This document shows, one piece after another, positions 60,243-64,000 of a stretch of 64,000 nt of DNA (positions are counted from its first letter, which is position 1; each line of letters begins with the position of its first letter). Under the pieces are notes generated by a model, which was not told the DNA's origin, did not search any database, and saw nothing but the letters and a program-made list of their open reading frames with translations. The DNA is taken from positions 1-64,000 of the forward strand of contig JARROA010000011.1 of NCBI GenBank assembly GCA_037384425.1. Reading direction: 5' to 3'. Both the position numbers and the translations under genes were made by a program. Source of the stretch: Thiodiazotropha sp037384425. Its GTDB lineage: Bacteria > Pseudomonadota > Gammaproteobacteria > Chromatiales > Chromatiaceae.

Positions 60243-60965
60243 ATGAACATCGATCGCGAGACTGCCCTACGCATTGCCCTGGCCGCGCGTACCCTGCCTG
60301 ATGTGGACTTGAGCACTTTGATCGGCATACTCGACGACCGCCTTGGTTCACCCCTCGACCTCGAGAAGCTCTCACGCATCACCGTCACCGATCTGAAGAC
60401 CGGTATTGGCAGCCTGGATGGCGAGGAGGACGGCGAAGACTTTGGTGGTCGCAGTGGCCTGGAGCCGATCAAGCTGGCGGTGCGGGTGCTTTGGGGCGAG
60501 ACCACCGAGGACGACAATCTGCCCATTCCCGAACCCTATGGCGAAGGCGATATGCCCGGCTCGATTCGTGTCGCCATGGCCTCCAATAGCGGCGCCAACC
60601 TGGATGGCCATTTCGGCTCATGTCTGCGCTATCTGGTGTATCAGGTCTCAACCGATGCGGTCCGTCTGGTCGATGTGCGATCAGCACTGGAAGCGGATTT
60701 CGCTGAAGATCGAAACGCCTTCCGTGTCGAGCTGATCAAGGACTGTCATCTGCTCTATGTTGTTTCGGTAGGTGGGCCGGCCGCGGCCAAGATCATTCGC
60801 GCCGACATCTACCCGATGAAGAAGATCGAAGGCGGACATGTCACGGAAGTACTTGCCGAGTTGCAGGGGATGATGTGCGGCGTGCGGCCACCCTGGCTGG
60901 CCAAGATCCTCGGTGTGCCCAACGCCGAACGCTTTCGTTACTACAGTGGAGAAGAAGTCGACTGA
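60243..60965 (+). CDS. NifX/NafY-family (dinitrogenase cofactor) protein
   Basis: A 240-residue protein with an N-terminal helical domain (1-70) and a C-terminal dinitrogenase-cofactor domain (about 105-225) of the NifX/NifB-C/NafY type: RVAMASNSGANLDGHFGSCL with His123, LYVVSVGGPAAAKIIRADIYP, and MMCGVRPPWLAKIL. This two-domain shape is like NafY, which binds FeMo-co and apo-dinitrogenase. It follows the grxD-bolA pair by 22 bases, linking cofactor and Fe-S handling. No nif structural genes are in the window. Confidence 0.85.
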   Translation: MNIDRETALRIALAARTLPDVDLSTLIGILDDRLGSPLDLEKLSRITVTDLKTGIGSLDGEEDGEDFGGRSGLEPIKLAVRVLWGETTEDDNLPIPEPYGEGDMPGSIRVAMASNSGANLDGHFGSCLRYLVYQVSTDAVRLVDVRSALEADFAEDRNAFRVELIKDCHLLYVVSVGGPAAAKIIRADIYPMKKIEGGHVTEVLAELQGMMCGVRPPWLAKILGVPNAERFRYYSGEEVD

Positions 60966-61041
60966 ACGAATGAGATTACAACTTCAGAGGATGGTTATTG
61001 AATTCAATCAACAGTGTTTACGAATTCTCGAAAGCAATATC

Positions 61042-61887
61042 TCAATTATTCTGCTTTCGCGATTCATGTGAATCAAGATAAGCTTGCAGCTGTTCACATT
61101 TGGTCTTTATGTCGTCTCGTAGTTGAAAGTCGATGCGCTTATTCACTGCATCGGTATAGATGCCCGTAGCCATCCATTCAGAGAACTTCAAATCGAGAAA
61201 CCGAAATATTTTGGGGAGATAGGCGACGGGATCATTGACGAGTCTTTCGTACTTTACCGGCATGACCCTGGGATTGCCATCCAGTTTTTTGAATTGCAGA
61301 TTCCTGCTGTACCAATACACGGCGTAGGCGTCATAGGGATTGTCGAGTCCATTGATTATCGGAGTCAGCTCGTCCAGATGCTCGCGATCAATATTCTCAT
61401 TCATCCACATACGTTCTCTACCAACTATTTGCCTGACATACTCAACGGCATCCTGCTTGGCATAGTAACGAACATGTGAATCGATTGAGTCATTAAAGTT
61501 CCGATAGGTCCATAATATCCTGCTTTGCTCAAAATGCCCCGCCAGTTCCGTTGCCCTTTGTGATTCATACAATGGCTTCAAGATGATATTCTGACAGCGT
61601 TCCTTGTCCAAAAGCCGGGTAATGTCTTTGTTCGATACAAGGCGTAACCTCAGCTTGCTGCTCTTTGGATGGAAATATGGCTCTTCACCTTCTCCATAGG
61701 CCTTTGCATTGATGCTCTTGTCCAGGACCTTCAGCAACACGGTCGTACCAGACCGCTGACATCCGAAAATAAAAGATAGATTTTTTTCTTTGTTTGATCG
61801 CGTGAGATAGTTAATTGCTTTTATAGAGCTAGTGATCGTCCTTGAGCGCGAAATGTACTTATAAATATAGCTGTATACGCTACTCAT
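61042..61887 (-). CDS. Sulfotransferase-family protein
   Basis: A 281-residue PAPS-dependent sulfotransferase. The 5'-phosphosulfate loop is FIFGCQRSGTTVLLKVLD (40-57) and the 3'-phosphate site is RILWTYRNFNDSIDSHVRYY. KYERLVNDPVAYLPKIFRFL is the usual late motif. Acceptor unknown; bacterial relatives often sulfate polysaccharides or small exported molecules. It is AT-rich against the GC-rich upstream operon and lies at the start of a gene-poor tail, suggesting acquisition. Confidence 0.85.
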   Translation of the reverse strand: MSSVYSYIYKYISRSRTITSSIKAINYLTRSNKEKNLSFIFGCQRSGTTVLLKVLDKSINAKAYGEGEEPYFHPKSSKLRLRLVSNKDITRLLDKERCQNIILKPLYESQRATELAGHFEQSRILWTYRNFNDSIDSHVRYYAKQDAVEYVRQIVGRERMWMNENIDREHLDELTPIINGLDNPYDAYAVYWYSRNLQFKKLDGNPRVMPVKYERLVNDPVAYLPKIFRFLDLKFSEWMATGIYTDAVNKRIDFQLRDDIKTKCEQLQAYLDSHESRKQNN

Positions 61888-62957
61888 GGGTGTCGTATCC
61901 CCTAATCAGCGGACGGTCAGGATTACGCATAGTTGCCCTAGTCTATGAGTGGAAATGAATCTGAAAAGCATTGTGAAAAGTAGGTGTTTATTATCCTTAT
62001 TCGTATGACTGTTGCTTCATTATAAATGCTTGAAGTTATACACTGCCCCCAAACAAATATGAACATCTACAATGACCCAATTAAACGTGGTATCGAAACA
62101 CCAGTCCGGTCTGTGGGGAGGCAGTACGGTTCAGCGTCGTATCGAGGAACCTGGTGAGATCCTCGCCCGCATGGGCGCGAGGTCTGATGAACCCGAAGCC
62201 CAGAGGCATCTCCTTTGCAGGCGCCGCTGCAGCCTCCATCCTGATAGAGTGCGACATGATGCCTTCCCCACGATCGCGACCAAGCAGAGCCTTATCTGCG
62301 AGCTACAGTCCCATCTCAAGGCCTGTTACTACCGCATAGGCCGTTTCGCCAACACAAGGTTGCACGGAGCAGCAGCCCCTGACGTCATTTACTGACGCGA
62401 CGCGGGACAGCAGATCATCTACATCGACGACGTCTCAATATGACCTGCAACACATGACATCTGGATGTGCCTCCCCAGTGACCGCGAGTAAAAGATGTCC
62501 TGGTTCGACGTTCTCCTGCTCTGCGAGAACCTCATCCTTGACCCTGCGCGATCTGCAGGTGAGGGTGACGGGCTTGCCGCTGGTGTGGGATCGGTCGATC
62601 GTTCAACGACACTGCCGATCCTCACTGCGGCTGGGCAACATGCATATAACCATCCCATTGCTGGGTCAGTTTGCAGTACCTTTGAGCTGGAATCGCCCAC
62701 CTCCGCTAGCTGTCGATGGGTTTGTACCACCCTGATGAATATATATAAACCTAAAGTGGCTTGCGGTAAAGCTTACAGAAGGCGCAATACCGGTATTTAT
62801 GGAATCAGTCTCCGCAGCCGAAATCGGACGGTATGGCATGGTAGGCTATTGAACCCTGATAGGTTCAGTGTAAATTAGCCAGAATCACCATGATCGGTCG
62901 AGAAACCATCCTGACCATACCCTAGGTGAAGATGCCATTCGCATAGCGAAACTCAGC
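61888..62957. other. Gene-poor, low-coding region
   Basis: About 1.07 kb without a convincing gene. Several overlapping short frames on both strands have no family resemblance. The upstream part is AT-rich and probably holds the sulfotransferase promoter. A 58-codon frame with a good ribosome site is listed separately as tentative. Confidence 0.6.
62081..62257 (-). CDS. Tentative small protein (58 aa)
   Basis: Minus-strand ATG at 62257 with GGGGAAGG four bases upstream, ending TAA at 62081-62083. It begins MSHSIRMEAAAAPAKEMPL and is composed like a plausible soluble protein (Ala/Arg/Thr rich). I do not recognise it. In the same frame an upstream stop separates it from unrelated sequence. It could be a chance frame in a decayed region. 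Confidence 0.3.
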   Translation of the reverse strand: MSHSIRMEAAAAPAKEMPLGFGFIRPRAHAGEDLTRFLDTTLNRTASPQTGLVFRYHV

Positions 62958-63387
62958 ATGGAACGCAACCCATATTCCCCTCCCCCCACACACACAGGCC
63001 AATGTTGAAACCCATGCCATTGAGCCCGCCCCGGCATTATGGAATCCAGACGCTGCCGGCGTGTGGAGTGTGTTCTTCACGCCCGTGTTCGGATCGATAC
63101 TGCTGCTTCGGGATTGGCAGGCCATCGGCGATAATGATCAGGTCAAACTGGGCTGGATCTGGCTCGCCGTCAGCCTATGCGTCGTGATCGTCACGATGTT
63201 TGTGGGGAAGTATGGACTGGTATACTTGATCGTCTGGTATTTCGCCTGGCAGAAACGGCAGACTGAGTACATTACCGAAAAATGGCGTAAAGATATTCCG
63301 CGAAAGGGATGGATTCTGCCCCTGCTGTCAGGTGCGCTGACTGTTGCGGTTTTTGTCGTCATGGGGGTAACGGTGAGGTCGCTTTAG
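62958..63387 (+). pseudogene. Frameshifted (possibly phase-variable) small membrane protein
   Basis: A start at 62958 reads MERNPYSPPPTHT, then a frameshift leads to an early stop. In the neighbouring frame from about 62998 the sequence continues NVETHAIEPAPALWNPDAAG and then a membrane protein with helices at about 63070-63100, 63145-63230 and 63320-63385. The join falls in a C6 run followed by a (CA)n tract; adding one CA unit restores a single frame. MxxNPYxxP starts are typical of small exported-membrane proteins of this kind. The downstream frame alone can start at GTG 63061 (108 aa). Function unknown. Confidence 0.6.
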
Positions 63388-63500
63388 GGCCTGGAAGATG
63401 GTAGATGCTCACGGGGTAAGGAGGTGCCGTGCAGTACTCAACACCACCTGCTTCGCAACAGAGTATTCTCAATAAGTTGTGTCCCCTGTCTGGCTAGGTT

Positions 63501-63701
63501 ATGAAATCCATTCAGAATCTGTTGTGGCAAATAGATCGGTGCGAGGTGTACATCCGCCAAGAAATAGCCCATAGGCAGTGCAATGTTATGCGACTGGGGG
63601 AGCCGTCATTCCGGAAAGCCACTGCTTACGAAGTAATGAGGAACTGGATGAGATTTTATAGATTAGATGTGGATCAGAGAAATATTCGCTGGCCCGTATA
63701 G
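63501..63701 (+). CDS. Tentative small hypothetical protein (66 aa)
   Basis: ATG at 63501 opens a 66-codon frame, MKSIQNLLWQIDRCEVYIRQ onwards, rich in Arg, Gln and aromatic residues. The ribosome site is weak (AGGTT). I recognise no family. It lies in an AT-rich, gene-poor end and could be spurious. Confidence 0.3.
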   Translation: MKSIQNLLWQIDRCEVYIRQEIAHRQCNVMRLGEPSFRKATAYEVMRNWMRFYRLDVDQRNIRWPV

Positions 63702-64000
63702 CTTCGAGCCATCTTCATCATCAGCCTGGGATTGAGTGTGAATCAGCATGCTGGATACTCTGGGTACTTCATTGGTTGTAAGTTGCGATAGAAGGTGCTT
63801 CCTGTTTGTAAGCGGTTGCAACCAGCACTCAAATCTGATCTTGCCGCGATTGTTGGTGACGATTAGTTATTTATTGACTAAAAACAAAAATAGTGTCTGA
63901 TGGGCTGTTGTATTATTTAGCCCATATGTCAATTGATAGGCACTTCGGATAAGGCCAAACAATGCATATATATACTAATTAGTTAACTCATTAACTTGAA
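63702..64000. other. AT-rich end region without recognised features
   Basis: No gene, repeat of the families listed here, or clear promoter was found. The last 150 bases are strongly AT-rich (runs such as TATATATACTAATTAG), unlike the rest of the window. Confidence 0.6.

Noticed and set aside
63429..63497. 23-codon GTG frame behind an AAGGAGGT sequence
   Set aside because: The ribosome-like site is too close to the start and the peptide has no other support.

Overview
The window looks like chromosome of a GC-rich, sulfur-oxidising gammaproteobacterium. The main evidence is a dsrAB pair that reads like the oxidative (reverse) dissimilatory sulfite reductase of purple and colourless sulfur bacteria. 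Supporting it are RND pumps with gammaproteobacterial organisation, a CpxRA-like two-component system and a GrxD-BolA pair. A NifX/NafY-family gene hints at nitrogenase elsewhere in the genome. The genus cannot be fixed from this sequence alone; all family names below come from reading the proteins, not from searches.

Layout. (1) 1-6.4 kb, minus strand: a Hyf/complex-I-like membrane operon (B-C-E-F-G) with every junction a 4-bp ATGA overlap. Its large subunit carries SGDS where a [NiFe]-hydrogenase would have the first CxxC, so it resembles the metal-free 'Ehr' complexes rather than a true hydrogenase. (2) 6.4-7.07 kb: a cluster of three palindromic repeat types. (3) 7.07-10.9 kb: a Cpx-like sensor/regulator pair, divergent from a PepSY membrane protein and a Spy/CpxP-like chaperone, with 10-bp phased repeats between them. 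(4) 10.8-16.9 kb: orphan phnN and a tetR-MFP-RND operon with a visible operator. (5) 17.2-21.2 kb: a CBS protein, a spermidine-synthase-like membrane protein and an exported Pcm. (6) 21.5-24.7 kb: a DUF99 protein, then an exported metal/redox module (His/Cys-rich protein, cytochrome c lipoprotein, DUF411, DUF4399, HMA-like). (7) 24.7-28.9 kb: a second RND pump. (8) 29-35.5 kb: a ClsC-like PLD protein, a two-TM protein, a chemoreceptor, a small protein and SelO. (9) 35.6-41.4 kb: tRNA-Leu(CAG) with promoter and terminator, an M23 peptidase, tolC, aroC, an MFS transporter and ndk. (10) 41.6-52.2 kb: a formyltransferase, a REC-REC-GGDEF-EAL protein divergent from dsrAB, then a third RND pump. (11) 52.5-59.1 kb: a more AT-rich accessory stretch with a diguanylate cyclase, ankyrin protein, transposase remnant, beta-propeller lactonase and TraB/GumN protein. 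(12) 59.6-61 kb: grxD-bolA-nafY-like. (13) 61-64 kb: a gene-poor, AT-rich end with a sulfotransferase and a frameshifted small membrane gene.

Most notable: DsrA keeps its CX5C motif and ferredoxin domain but has lost, by a clean in-frame deletion near base 46008, the segment that normally carries the second (CX3C) siroheme/[4Fe-4S] motif. dsrAB is also separated from the rest of the dsr operon: an RND pump follows directly, and no dsrEFHCMKLJOPN genes lie in the window. A nested inverted repeat sits in the dsrA upstream region. Other leads are a small membrane gene whose frame depends on a (CA)n tract, the Ehr-like complex, and the dense families of nested palindromes.
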